Positions 1 to 9,469 of a DNA stretch of 64,000 nt are shown piece after piece (within the stretch, counting starts at the first letter, position 1; each line of letters starts with the position of its first letter). The DNA is from JANRLF01 sp033762815 (GTDB lineage: Bacteria > Bacteroidota > Bacteroidia > Chitinophagales > CAIOSU01), in NCBI GenBank assembly GCA_033762815.1, contig JANRLF010000008.1:248001-312000 (forward strand), read 5' to 3'. The position numbers and the translations under genes were made by a program. A model generated the notes under the pieces. The model ran no database searches. It was not told the origin of the DNA and saw nothing but the letters and a program-made list of their open reading frames with translations.

Positions 1-694
1 TCCGATAGTATAAGGTCATCAGTACCCCCAAAAGGGCATAAGGGTATGTTGCCCTCAACATGGTTGTCACCTCCGTCCAAGCTAGGGTAAACTTAAGCCC
101 CTGTGTCTTTCGTACTAAAAAAAACAAAGCGGCTATGGCCGCAAGGGCTAATGAAGCCAGTTGTGCATAAGCATAATACTGTATTTTGAATGTGCCCCAG
201 CCTGCCCATAAAAGGCAACTCACCAAAATCAATAGCAACAACTTATCCAGCACGGAAAGTAGACTATCTACCCTAAAAAAATGCAGCCCCGACACATTCG
301 AGCGTAGATACAGCAGCATTGAGAGCATGATTTGGCTTCCAGCCATAAATGCCAACAAGTAGTATTGAGTAGGGGAATAACCCAAAATGAAAGCAATGCC
401 AAACGTTATCACTAAATAAGCAATAGCCAACAAACCTTTAATTTGTAGTAAGCGGGGCAATGATTCATTCAAGCTTTCGGGATTACTAGCTATGTTGCGG
501 TTGTTATAGCTGGTAATGCCAAAATCAAGAAGAATATAAAACAATGTAGAGAAATTGAATATGGCCGTATAACTACCGTATACCTGAGTGCCCACCTCAT
601 TTTGAACGGCCGCCTCTACCAACAATGCTGCTGGCTTTACCAAAAAATTGACTAGGATGAGAAAAGCGAGGTTGGTTATAAATTTTTCCTTCAT
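1..694 (-). CDS. Polysaccharide flippase (Wzx/MATE-type), 3' end cut by window edge
   Basis: The reverse strand is open from an ATG at 694 to the window edge, giving 231 residues with no stop. The protein begins MKEKFITNLAFLILVNFLVK and is a string of hydrophobic segments broken by short charged loops, including a conserved-looking stretch LLDFGITSYNNRNIA near residue 55. This is the N-terminal half of an oligosaccharide flippase that moves lipid-linked glycan across the inner membrane. It is divergent from the glycosyltransferase at 739 with 44 bp between the starts, which fits a glycan biosynthesis locus extending to the left. The C-terminal half is outside the window. Confidence 0.8.
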   Translation of the reverse strand, partial: MKEKFITNLAFLILVNFLVKPAALLVEAAVQNEVGTQVYGSYTAIFNFSTLFYILLDFGITSYNNRNIASNPESLNESLPRLLQIKGLLAIAYLVITFGIAFILGYSPTQYYLLAFMAGSQIMLSMLLYLRSNVSGLHFFRVDSLLSVLDKLLLLILVSCLLWAGWGTFKIQYYAYAQLASLALAAIAALFFLVRKTQGLKFTLAWTEVTTMLRATYPYALLGVLMTLYYR

Positions 695-738
695 CCGTTC
701 AAATATGATTCAAAAATAGGTATTATTGTCCAGCCCTG

Positions 739-1866
739 ATGAGGATAGCAGTAAATACGCGCTTTTTGCTCAAAAACCGTTTGGAAGGTATTGGTTGGTT
801 CACCTATGAAACGTTGAAGCGCATTACCACGGCACACCCTGAGGTGGAATTCCATTTTCTATTTGACCGGCCTTATGACCAAAATTTCATTTTTGGCGCA
901 AATGTACGTGCCCATGTATTGTTTCCACCTGCACGCCATCCCTTTCTATGGTATTGGTGGTTTGAGTGGTCGGTACCTAAGGCTCTAAATAAGATTCAAC
1001 CTGACTTGTTTGTTTCTACTGATGGCTACTTGAGTTTGTCCACCCCTATACCTACTTTAATTGTAATGCACGATTTGGCATTTGAGCATTACCCCCAGCA
1101 TGTGCCTTTTTTAGTAAGGAAATACTACCAGCATTTTAGCCCACTATATGCTCGGAAAGCAACCCGGATTGCCACGGTATCAAATTATTCCAAGCAAGAT
1201 ATAGTCAAACATTACGGCATTTCGGCAGAAAAAATTGACGTCACTTTGAACGGGGTCAACGACAGGTATCTTTATCTTGAACCCCATCAGATTGAAGCCG
1301 CTCAGCAAAAGTATACTCAAGGAAAGCCATACTTCATCTATGCCGGCTCTATTAATCCCAGAAAGAACATACCTAACTTACTAAGGGCCTTTGAGCGGTT
1401 TAAATCCCAAACGGAAAGCGATACGCAATTGGTGATAGCTGGTGCCAAAGGGTGGGGCTACGAAGAGGTGTTTGAGGTGAAGGAAGCAATGACCTTCGGA
1501 AAGGAGGTGATATTTACTGGGCATTTATCTTCTGAAGATTTGTCTGCCTTAGTGGGCGGTGCCATTGCTATGACTTATGTATCATTATTTGAGGGTTTTG
1601 GTATACCCTTGATAGAAGCCATGCAAGCAGGCGTACCTGTTATTACCTCTAACGTAAGTTCGTTGCCCGAAGTGGCGGGTGATGCGGCACTACTCGTCAG
1701 CCCCAATGATATTGGCGATATAGCAGATGCCATGTATCGCTTGTATGCAAATCCAGAACTGAGAAGAGACCTAGCTGCAAAGGGCAAAGTCCAAGCCGTC
1801 CAATTCAGTTGGGACCTTACTGCACAGCGTTTATGGCAATCTATTGAAAAAGCACTAGCTAGTTGA
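739..1866 (+). CDS. Glycosyltransferase family 4 (GT-B fold)
   Basis: This 375-residue cytoplasmic enzyme probably transfers a nucleotide-activated sugar to a lipid-linked or polysaccharide acceptor. The C-terminal Rossmann domain carries the GT4 signatures: YAGSINPRKNIPNLLRAF near residue 200, the EX7E-type motif EGFGIPLIE (Glu285 and Glu293), and GVPVITSNVSSLPEVAGDAA after it. The N-terminal domain has the typical VMHDLAFEHYP segment near 110. Length is normal for the family. The partner gene is the divergent flippase. Its last 8 bp overlap the convergent TonB receptor gene. Donor and acceptor cannot be read from the sequence. Confidence 0.9.
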   Translation: MRIAVNTRFLLKNRLEGIGWFTYETLKRITTAHPEVEFHFLFDRPYDQNFIFGANVRAHVLFPPARHPFLWYWWFEWSVPKALNKIQPDLFVSTDGYLSLSTPIPTLIVMHDLAFEHYPQHVPFLVRKYYQHFSPLYARKATRIATVSNYSKQDIVKHYGISAEKIDVTLNGVNDRYLYLEPHQIEAAQQKYTQGKPYFIYAGSINPRKNIPNLLRAFERFKSQTESDTQLVIAGAKGWGYEEVFEVKEAMTFGKEVIFTGHLSSEDLSALVGGAIAMTYVSLFEGFGIPLIEAMQAGVPVITSNVSSLPEVAGDAALLVSPNDIGDIADAMYRLYANPELRRDLAAKGKVQAVQFSWDLTAQRLWQSIEKALAS

Positions 1867-4066
1867 AGGTGTAGCGCATGCCTAAGTAAAAGATTCGGCC
1901 ATAAATAGGCCCCCAAACGGAAGCAGCATCAAATTGGTTGCTAAAAGGTTGTTCCCATCCCAGTATAGGCTGTCTTTGTGTAAAGCCATTGATATTCTCG
2001 CCACCCACGTACCACTCCCATTTTTTCCAAACTTTTGTTACTTGTGCATTGATGGTAACATATATGGGTGAATAGCCCCCTTCAACCTGCACCTCCGCAT
2101 GCCTATGGCCTTGCGGAAGGCGCGCCCTTCCATTCAGTTGCGCGGTGGCATCAAATTTCCAGCCTCCTTTAGGGGTAGCATATGCCATGTTAATTAATCC
2201 AGTATGGCGAGGAAGGTGCACTTGTGCCAACAATTGGCCAGAATAGGTGGTTTTTACGTCATTGAACTTATAGGCAAGTCTAATGTCAAGCCCTTTAGCC
2301 ACTCCTGTTTGCAATTCTACTTGCAAGCTGTTACTGTATGATTTTCCATCAAGATTATAGAACAAGGCCTGATGTACGTCTTGGTCTAAATCCAAGATTA
2401 CTTGGTTCTCGAACTGGGTTCTATAGATATCTACATTGAAAGTACCGCTGCGTTTAGCAATAGAGAACTTTTGGGTAAAATTTAGCCCAAAATTCCAAGC
2501 TATTTCAGGTTTCAAAGTTTCCAAAATGATTATTTGTCTTGAACTGGTGAGTACATTGGTATTTTCGGCAAAAATATTCGCTACCCTATAGCCCCTGCCC
2601 GCATTCAGGCGTATTGTAGTCAGTTCAGCAGGATTGTACTTCAAATGCAGCCTTGGCGTTGCGAACAAGCCAAACAAGTTATGGCAGTCCAAGCGCATAC
2701 CAGCCAATAATGATAACTGTTGGTTGGGGTTGTATCCATACTCAACAAAGCCACCAGGTACCAGCTCCATCCTTTCCCTTTGGATAATAGAAAAATGTTC
2801 GTCAAATCCATCCAGCATAAAACTGATGCCACTTTTTAAGGTATGACGTGGATTGCGTACGTGGCTTTGAAACAAAAGATTGGTGTATAGATTGGTTTCT
2901 CTTCCCGTATAGCTATTCCTACCGTACCACCCTTGCTGATGGTGGTAGCTTAGGTTAGTAATGATGCCCACACTTCTTTCCATTGCGCCCGGGAATACCC
3001 TACCCGCCTTTACGAATCCTTCATATCGTTGGGTGGTCATATCCAGCCCAAACCAAGGTTGGGTAGCAACCTCTTTCCGTTCATCAAATTCCCATTGGCC
3101 GCCCGTCCTATCTTCATATAAGGCCTTTACACCCATCTGTATCTCCCAAAACTTGTTCGGGTCGAAACGCCAGCGGTTGAACACATTGAACTGGTTAATC
3201 AAGGGCAAATCAAGAAAAGTATCATCATTTGCATCTATTCGGGTTCCGAAAAAGTTACCATGCAGAAAGAGCATGCTCCCAATTTTGGGATTGAACTGTT
3301 TGGCAAGATTTAAACTGCCTTCTGTTCTTCCCAGATGGTTCACATAAGTATTTAAGTGCAGTCGTGGGCTTTCGTTAGGCTTTTTAAGCTCTACATTGAT
3401 TTGCCCCGTCATTGATTCATAGCCATTTACTACCGTGCCAGTTCCTTTACTGATTTGTATGGACTCCAGCCAAGGGCCGGGTATATAGGTAAGCCCGAAT
3501 GTACTGCCCAAACCCCTTACAGAAGGTATGTTTTCCACCATCATCTGCGAATAAGCACCGTCCAAGCCCAACATCCTGATTTCTTTGGCGCCTGTAATGG
3601 CATCGCTGTACATCACATCCACTGATGCATTGGTTTCGAATGCCTCCGAAAGATTACAGCATGCCGCCTTTTTAAACTCATTTTCTGAAAGTTTGGTAGT
3701 GTTGATGGTGCTCACCCCTGAAATACTGGTTGCGTCGCGTTCTTTGGCTACCACCACTTCTTTCAATACTTTGCTTTCTAATGCCAAGGTTATGGTTAGA
3801 AAATGGTTATCCATTATGGCCAATGTATCGGCGCGGTAGCCTAGGGCAGAAACCACTAAGTATTGATAGCCCACAGGCTGTTCAATGGAAAATAGTCCGT
3901 TACTATCGGCTACTGCCCCAACCGAGGTATCTTGCCAAACAATATTGGCGTAAGGGACTGGGACTTGTGCCCTAGCCTGCACAGCAACCACCTTTCCTGA
4001 GATGTTTTGGCCAAAAACACTATGGTAGGCTAATAAGACCCAAATAATTATGCAAAATCGGTACAT
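1859..4066 (-). CDS. TonB-dependent receptor with N-terminal CarboxypepD_reg domain, probable metal uptake
   Basis: The 735-residue protein has a signal peptide (MYRFCIIIWVLLAYHSVFGQ), a carboxypeptidase-regulatory-like domain at about 22-100, a plug domain at about 125-230, and an aromatic-rich beta-barrel ending in MRYTFN, a normal barrel terminus. The start of the plug holds a Cys-Cys pair (FKKAACCNLSEAF). The gene lies 71 bp downstream of a Cys/His-rich small secreted protein on the same strand. That pairing is seen at Bacteroidota loci thought to handle copper or other metals, so a metal or metallophore substrate is inferred, not shown. The outer membrane barrel would be energised by TonB/ExbBD, which are not in this window. 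Confidence 0.85.
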   Translation of the reverse strand: MYRFCIIIWVLLAYHSVFGQNISGKVVAVQARAQVPVPYANIVWQDTSVGAVADSNGLFSIEQPVGYQYLVVSALGYRADTLAIMDNHFLTITLALESKVLKEVVVAKERDATSISGVSTINTTKLSENEFKKAACCNLSEAFETNASVDVMYSDAITGAKEIRMLGLDGAYSQMMVENIPSVRGLGSTFGLTYIPGPWLESIQISKGTGTVVNGYESMTGQINVELKKPNESPRLHLNTYVNHLGRTEGSLNLAKQFNPKIGSMLFLHGNFFGTRIDANDDTFLDLPLINQFNVFNRWRFDPNKFWEIQMGVKALYEDRTGGQWEFDERKEVATQPWFGLDMTTQRYEGFVKAGRVFPGAMERSVGIITNLSYHHQQGWYGRNSYTGRETNLYTNLLFQSHVRNPRHTLKSGISFMLDGFDEHFSIIQRERMELVPGGFVEYGYNPNQQLSLLAGMRLDCHNLFGLFATPRLHLKYNPAELTTIRLNAGRGYRVANIFAENTNVLTSSRQIIILETLKPEIAWNFGLNFTQKFSIAKRSGTFNVDIYRTQFENQVILDLDQDVHQALFYNLDGKSYSNSLQVELQTGVAKGLDIRLAYKFNDVKTTYSGQLLAQVHLPRHTGLINMAYATPKGGWKFDATAQLNGRARLPQGHRHAEVQVEGGYSPIYVTINAQVTKVWKKWEWYVGGENINGFTQRQPILGWEQPFSNQFDAASVWGPIYGRIFYLGMRYTFN

Positions 4067-4137
4067 CTTCCATTTACGTTGATAATATTAACTAATAACA
4101 ATGAAAAGTAACGGCATATGCCGCTTATCAACGAAAA

Positions 4138-4560
4138 TCAAATACGGAAAACCTGTAGGGTTGGTTGTGTATGAAGTTGGGCTATATGGGGACCTGACTG
4201 TAAATGAAGCTCAAACCCCGAATTATCTGTTGGCAGATTAGATAAAAAAACTATGGCATAGCTGATTACGAAGGATGGGCAGAAAGCAATGTTAGGGTGT
4301 TGGTCGTCATCCCTATGTTTAAGGATATCCAGCTTTACATAAGTATCGGTGTCATCACAGCAGCCCTTTTCAGCTTGCTGAGCTTGTACTTCTTTTTTAC
4401 AGCAGCTATCTTGCTTATCAGTGTCGTTTACGGAAACAATAGATACGGTATGCTTGCCTGACATATGGCACAAATGGTCGCAAATAGTGATACCAATAGT
4501 AGAAAAAGCTAAGCTAAGCAGCCAGCTAAATACTATTACATATCTCAGAGTTAAGCCCAT
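4138..4560 (-). CDS. Small Cys/His-rich exported protein, HYC_CC_PP-like
   Basis: The 140-residue product has an N-terminal hydrophobic segment (LRYVIVFSWLLSLAFSTIG) that acts as a signal peptide or anchor. It is followed by a Cys/His cluster, CDHLCHM, then DSCCKK and KGCCDD, and ends in LHTQPTLQVFRI. This matches the layout of the HYC_CC_PP family, small proteins usually encoded beside TonB receptors in Bacteroidota, although the HYC motif itself is degenerate here. The cysteines suggest metal binding in the periplasm. It is first in a likely two-gene operon with the TonB receptor. Function is inferred from context. Confidence 0.65.
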   Translation of the reverse strand: MGLTLRYVIVFSWLLSLAFSTIGITICDHLCHMSGKHTVSIVSVNDTDKQDSCCKKEVQAQQAEKGCCDDTDTYVKLDILKHRDDDQHPNIAFCPSFVISYAIVFLSNLPTDNSGFELHLQSGPHIAQLHTQPTLQVFRI

Positions 4561-4568
4561 ACCTTATA

Positions 4569-4597
4569 TAAAGGTAACAAGAAACCCCGTTGGTTTC
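4569..4597 (-). promoter_or_regulatory. Candidate promoter with inverted repeat for the HYC_CC_PP/TonB receptor operon
   Basis: On the minus strand a TACCTTTA box (4569-4576) resembles the Bacteroidota -7 element TAnnTTTG, with a TTG about 20 bp upstream. Between them lies a perfect 6-bp inverted repeat, GAAACC/GGTTTC with a 5-nt centre (4581-4597). This could be an operator for a metal sensor. It could also be the terminator hairpin of sucB, which ends at 4621 on the same strand. The sequence alone does not separate the two. Confidence 0.4.
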
Positions 4598-4620
4598 AAC
4601 ACGCTAACATTATTTAGCAC

Positions 4621-5895
4621 TTATAACCCTAACAGTTTCTTGGCAGGGTCGCCAGCGGTGAGCATAAATCCAGGATTTTCCAGCATTTCCTTTACCCTAA
4701 CCAAAAAGCTGACCGATTCTTTGCCGTCGATAATACGATGGTCATAGGAAAGGGCCAAATACATCATGGGCCTTATTTCCACCTTGCCATTAATGGCCAT
4801 GGGGCGGTCTTGAATTTTGTGCATGCCCAAAATAGCCGATTGCGGTATATTCAGAATAGGAGTAGACATTAAAGAGCCGAAAACCCCACCGTTGCTGATG
4901 GTGAAAGTGCCGCCCGCCATTTCCTCGATGGTCAATTTGTTATCCCGGCCTTTGGTTGCCAATTCCATTACTGCCTTTTCAATACCCGCCATGTCCAATG
5001 ATTCGGCATTGCGGATAACGGGTACTACCAAACCTTTAGGGGTAGAAACGGCTATACCGATATCGCAAAAATCATGGAAAATGATTTGTTCGTTTTCAAT
5101 GATACCATTCACTGCAGGAAACTCACGCAAGGCGATACAACACGCTTTGGTAAAGAAGCTCATGAAGCCTAGATTAACGCCATACTTCTCTTTGAATTTA
5201 TCTTTATACACATTGCGGATGCGCATGATTTCCGTCATGTCCACCTCATTGAAAGTGGTAAGCATTGCGGTTTGGTTTTTGGCTGCAACCAACCTTTTCG
5301 CAATGGTTTTCCTTAAGTTGGACATCTTTTCCGCACGGGTTTCCCTACTAAAATTGCCTTGAGGGGAAGCTTCAGAGGACGTAGTTTCCGCTACAGCTGG
5401 CTTAGCGGCACCGTTTTTGGCGGCATTCTCTGCATCGGCTTTAGTAATTCGGCCATCCCTACCCGTGCCTTGGATATTGTCTTTATCCAAACCCTTTTCG
5501 TCAATAATTTTTGCAGCAGCCGGTGAAGGAAAGCCTGTAGCATAGGTACTGGCAGCGGTTTCGCTTTTTGCGGCTACAGCAGGTTCTGCCTTAGGTTCCG
5601 CGGCTTTTGGTGCTTCTTGCTTAGCTGGTTTTTCCGCCGCCGCTCCTTCAGGGGCTTTGGCTTCGGTATCGATACTGCAAACTACATCGCCTACGGCAAC
5701 ATTATCGCCTGCCTTTACCAATATCTTGATAACGCCAGCCTTTTCGGCATTCAATTCGAAAGTGGCTTTATCAGACTCCAGTTCGCAAATTACTTGGTCT
5801 TGCTTTACATAGTCGCCGTCTTTCACCAACCAATTGGATACTGTCACTTCCGTGATGGATTCACCAACGGTAGGAATTTTGATTTCTAATGCCAT
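4621..5895 (-). CDS. sucB: 2-oxoglutarate dehydrogenase E2, dihydrolipoyllysine succinyltransferase
   Basis: This 424-residue E2 component of the 2-oxoglutarate dehydrogenase complex transfers the succinyl group from the lipoyl arm to CoA in the TCA cycle. The lipoyl domain occupies residues 1-77 with the lipoylated Lys43 in ELESDKATFE. An Ala/Pro/Lys/Glu-rich linker runs to about 115. The E3-binding domain spans about 120-160 (PSPAAAKII, GTGRDGRITKADA). The catalytic domain ends with YDHRIIDG, placing His386 and Asp390 as the active pair. It follows sucA by 57 bp on the same strand, and the two form an operon. No lpd gene lies beside them. Confidence 0.96.
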   Translation of the reverse strand: MALEIKIPTVGESITEVTVSNWLVKDGDYVKQDQVICELESDKATFELNAEKAGVIKILVKAGDNVAVGDVVCSIDTEAKAPEGAAAEKPAKQEAPKAAEPKAEPAVAAKSETAASTYATGFPSPAAAKIIDEKGLDKDNIQGTGRDGRITKADAENAAKNGAAKPAVAETTSSEASPQGNFSRETRAEKMSNLRKTIAKRLVAAKNQTAMLTTFNEVDMTEIMRIRNVYKDKFKEKYGVNLGFMSFFTKACCIALREFPAVNGIIENEQIIFHDFCDIGIAVSTPKGLVVPVIRNAESLDMAGIEKAVMELATKGRDNKLTIEEMAGGTFTISNGGVFGSLMSTPILNIPQSAILGMHKIQDRPMAINGKVEIRPMMYLALSYDHRIIDGKESVSFLVRVKEMLENPGFMLTAGDPAKKLLGL

Positions 5896-5952
5896 AATCT
5901 AGTATCTTGTAACGAGTAGCAAGTAGCAAGACTCTTTACCCTGTTTAAAAAT

Positions 5953-8664
5953 TTAGTTTACTCCAAAAGCTTTTAATACTATTTGTTCCTGTTCCTGCAC
6001 ATGGATTTTGTTATATCCTATAGCCGGTGATGCGCTCGCTTTTCTAGTCACGGAATCCAAATCGCGGTAATTATTTAGCATATAAGTCCAAGCTCCCATG
6101 TTGCCAGGTTCTTCCTGTACCCATATTTTCTTAGCTTTAGGGTACTTTTCAAAAATGGCCTGCAACTGCTTTTTAGGCAAGGGGAATAATTGTTCCAAAC
6201 GCACAATGGCCACATCATCCCTCTTGTTTTGCTCTTGATACTCCAAGAGGTCATAATATACCTTACCGCTGCACAACAACAATCGCTCTACTTTCTCAGG
6301 GCTTTTGATGCGCTCATCATCCAACACCTCTTTAAACCTGCCAGTTGTAAACTCACTAGGTGCCGAAACACATTTAGGATGGCGCAATAAAGACTTAGGA
6401 GACATCACCACCAACGGTTTTCTGAAAGGCCTTGCCAACTGCCTTCTTAAGGCATGGAAGAAATTGGCAGGTGTGGTAATATTGGCCACGGTAATATTGT
6501 ATTCGGCACAAAGTTGCAGGAACCTTTCCAGCCTCGCACTGCTATGCTCGGGGCCTTGGCCCTCGTAACCGTGGGGCAATAGCAATGTGAGCCCGCTCAT
6601 GCGCTGCCATTTCGATTCGGATGAGGTGATGAATTGGTCGATAATGGTTTGCGCGCCGTTGGCAAAATCACCAAACTGAGCTTCCCATATTACTAGGTTA
6701 TCCGGCGATGCCAAGGAATAACCAAACTCAAAGCCCAACACCGCAAATTCCGACAACAAGGAATTGTATATTCTGAACTGGCCCTGTTTCTTTCCTACAT
6801 TCGATAGGCGACTGTACTCCTCATTGGTATTTTCATCATAAATAATAGCGTGGCGGTGGGAGAAAGTACCGCGCTTTACGTCCTGCCCACTTATCCTTAC
6901 GTCCCTACCTTCCAAAAGAATAGTGCCATAAGCTGCCAACTCGGCTGTCGCCCAATCTATCTTCCCATCCTCAATATCCTTTTGGGTCTTTTTCAGCAGC
7001 TTGTCTACTTTTACCAAAGGCTTAAATTCACTAGGATAAGCCATGATGCTTTTCAGCACTTGATCGAATGTTTTCTTTGCCACAGCAGTGTCCGGCGACT
7101 GCTCAAAATCTTCCGGTGTTGAACGCCTTAAAGCTTTCCAAGCTAGCTCAGGTTCTTGGTACTCGTATTTTAATGGGGTCTGTTTAATATTATCCAACCT
7201 GTCCTGCAGTTGCTTCCAGAAGTCTTCGTCCATTTGCTTGCCTTCTGCTTCGGAAATAGCACCGCTGCTAACCAGTTTGTTCACATAGATTACCCTGGGG
7301 TCTTCGTGGTTTTCTATCAGCTTATAGAATGTCGGTTGGGTAAACTTAGGTTCATCGGACTCATTATGGCCATGGCGGCGGTAGCAAACCATATCGATGA
7401 ACACATCTTGGTTAAACTCCTGCCTGAACTCAGTAGCCAATTCCACGGCATATACTACTGCTTCTACATCATCACCGTTTACGTGCAGTACGGGCGCTTG
7501 GATTACTTTTGCTACGCCTGTACAATAGGGCGATGAACGGGCATCGTCAAAATCGGTAGTGAAACCAATTTGGTTGTTGATTACAAAATGGATAGTACCC
7601 CCCGTTTTGTAACCTTTCAAATCAGCCATTTGGGTTACTTCATATACCACCCCTTGGCCAGCAACTGCCGCATCGCCATGGATAAGAATAGGAAGGATAC
7701 GGTCGTAATCTGAACCATATAATATGTCTGCTTTCGCCCTTGCAAATCCTTCCACTACTGGGTTTACGGCCTCCAAATGCGAAGGATTGGGCACCAATTT
7801 CAGATGGACGGTTTTGGTAGGCGTTTCCACCTGTGAAGAATAGCCCAGATGGTATTTAACGTCCCCGTCGCCCATGGTCAGGTCTGGGGTCATGTTACCC
7901 TCAAATTCACTGAAAATGTGCCCGTAGGTTTTCTGCATGATATTGGCCAGCACATTCAGACGGCCACGGTGAGCCATTCCTATCACCACCTCGTCAACCC
8001 CCATTTCGGCAGATTTATTGATAATAGCGTCCAAAGCTGGAATGGTAGATTCGCCTCCTTCCAAGGAGAAGCGTTTTTGCCCTACATACTTCTTGCTTAG
8101 GAATTGTTCAAAAACCACTGTTTGGGTAAGCTTTTGCAAAATCCTCCGCTTTTTTTCAGGGCTATGTTGAATAGTATGGGCAGTTTTTTCAAAACGCTCT
8201 TTAATCCAGTTATGAGCCGCGGAATTGTTGATATAGGTATATTCTATACCGATGGGCCCGCAATAAATCTTTTTCAGGTGTTCAATAATATTGGCTAGGG
8301 TAGGATTTTCCAAACCCAATTCTTTGCCTGAAACAAATGTTGTTTGCAGGTCGTCGTTGCTCAGGCCAAAAAACTCCAGGTCCAGATTCGGCTTCCTGTC
8401 ACGGCGTGGCCTAATGGGATTGGTTTTGGAAATCAAATGGCCCCTAGAGCGATAGGCTTTTACCAAGCTCCATACCTGCAATTCCTTGGGTGATACGCCT
8501 GCCGCAAGACCATTGTCACTAAAATTGGAAATGGCCAAATCAAAACCTTCGAAGAACTTTTGCATTTCTGCATCTACCGTGGCGGGGTCGCTTTTATAAT
8601 CGCGATATTTGGCTTCTATATAAGAGGGGTGTGCATTAAAAATAAACGAGTCAGATCCCATCAA
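5953..8664 (-). CDS. sucA: 2-oxoglutarate dehydrogenase E1 component
   Basis: The 903-residue thiamine-diphosphate enzyme decarboxylates 2-oxoglutarate and reductively succinylates E2. Family features visible are the N-terminal helix with SYIEAKYRDYKSDPATVD, HRGRLNVLANIM (232-243), the ThDP/Mg motif beginning GDAAVAGQG at 330 with INNQIGFTT at 362-370, and a C-terminal transketolase-like domain ending near LPKKQLQ and VQEEPGNMGAW. Length is typical. The start is the first of two tandem Met codons; the second is equally possible. It is the first gene of sucA-sucB. Confidence 0.96.
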   Translation of the reverse strand: MMGSDSFIFNAHPSYIEAKYRDYKSDPATVDAEMQKFFEGFDLAISNFSDNGLAAGVSPKELQVWSLVKAYRSRGHLISKTNPIRPRRDRKPNLDLEFFGLSNDDLQTTFVSGKELGLENPTLANIIEHLKKIYCGPIGIEYTYINNSAAHNWIKERFEKTAHTIQHSPEKKRRILQKLTQTVVFEQFLSKKYVGQKRFSLEGGESTIPALDAIINKSAEMGVDEVVIGMAHRGRLNVLANIMQKTYGHIFSEFEGNMTPDLTMGDGDVKYHLGYSSQVETPTKTVHLKLVPNPSHLEAVNPVVEGFARAKADILYGSDYDRILPILIHGDAAVAGQGVVYEVTQMADLKGYKTGGTIHFVINNQIGFTTDFDDARSSPYCTGVAKVIQAPVLHVNGDDVEAVVYAVELATEFRQEFNQDVFIDMVCYRRHGHNESDEPKFTQPTFYKLIENHEDPRVIYVNKLVSSGAISEAEGKQMDEDFWKQLQDRLDNIKQTPLKYEYQEPELAWKALRRSTPEDFEQSPDTAVAKKTFDQVLKSIMAYPSEFKPLVKVDKLLKKTQKDIEDGKIDWATAELAAYGTILLEGRDVRISGQDVKRGTFSHRHAIIYDENTNEEYSRLSNVGKKQGQFRIYNSLLSEFAVLGFEFGYSLASPDNLVIWEAQFGDFANGAQTIIDQFITSSESKWQRMSGLTLLLPHGYEGQGPEHSSARLERFLQLCAEYNITVANITTPANFFHALRRQLARPFRKPLVVMSPKSLLRHPKCVSAPSEFTTGRFKEVLDDERIKSPEKVERLLLCSGKVYYDLLEYQEQNKRDDVAIVRLEQLFPLPKKQLQAIFEKYPKAKKIWVQEEPGNMGAWTYMLNNYRDLDSVTRKASASPAIGYNKIHVQEQEQIVLKAFGVN

Positions 8665-8745
8665 AAAGACGTATTGTTTTTCGAACTACAAATATCTGAG
8701 TTTTTAACCGAAAAAGGCTAAAAAAGGTTTTGCAATAAGTATGGC

Positions 8746-9462
8746 TTATTTTCCCAATACCTCATGCAAAATTTTATGCGACTTGATGCCCCCAAAATCA
8801 GGCAAGTGGAAGGCATAATACTGCAGCAAGTAGTCCAATATAATATTCCGCTCCTTGCTTGAAATGGACAAAGTTGACTCACCGTTAACCAATATGGCAA
8901 TGTACTGGCTATAGGGCAAGCCCACTTGATAACCATGGATAGCGGGCCCCATCACAAAATTGCCTTCGCGCAAATCAAAAAACTCATAGGGCGGCGCAAA
9001 GTCCCCGGAAGGGATAAAGCCTAGGTATTTGCTCAATTCCAATAGGAAATATAAATGGAAATTAGGGTCGACATGCTCCAATACATCTAGTGATACTAAG
9101 CTGTGGTTCGCAAAGGCATACAGCTCCTCGTCCACTTCTTCTTCTTTCAACACTTTGCTCAATACCTCTATCATAAAAAGTGCAATAGAGCTCTTTACAA
9201 TATCAAATGGAAGGGCTTGATATAGGTAAGCCACTTTGTATTCCTTTAAATGCTGTAAGTTTTTTGACTCCTTACGGTAAACTATCAAGTCCAACACGTT
9301 TAAAGGGCGAAAAAGCGGACCTTTGGCCGATGGTTTGGCGGTGCGTACCCCTTTTACCAGATATGACTGTAAGCCGAAGTCTCTTGTAAAAATGCGGCAA
9401 ATGATACTGGTTTCGGAATACTTGATGCTTTGTAAAACGATACCCTGTGTCTTTTTCAACAT
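8746..9462 (-). CDS. recO: DNA repair protein RecO
   Basis: The 238-residue protein begins MLKKTQGIVLQSIKYSETS, the typical start of the RecO N-terminal OB fold, followed by FTRDFGLQSYLVKGVR. A helical C-terminal domain follows. RecO works with RecR to load RecA onto SSB-coated single-stranded DNA in the RecFOR pathway. No zinc-finger cysteines are visible. The gene sits 7 bp after porZ on the same strand, an arrangement often found in Bacteroidota, so the two are probably cotranscribed. Confidence 0.92.
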   Translation of the reverse strand: MLKKTQGIVLQSIKYSETSIICRIFTRDFGLQSYLVKGVRTAKPSAKGPLFRPLNVLDLIVYRKESKNLQHLKEYKVAYLYQALPFDIVKSSIALFMIEVLSKVLKEEEVDEELYAFANHSLVSLDVLEHVDPNFHLYFLLELSKYLGFIPSGDFAPPYEFFDLREGNFVMGPAIHGYQVGLPYSQYIAILVNGESTLSISSKERNIILDYLLQYYAFHLPDFGGIKSHKILHEVLGK

Positions 9463-9469
9463 GGAAAGC

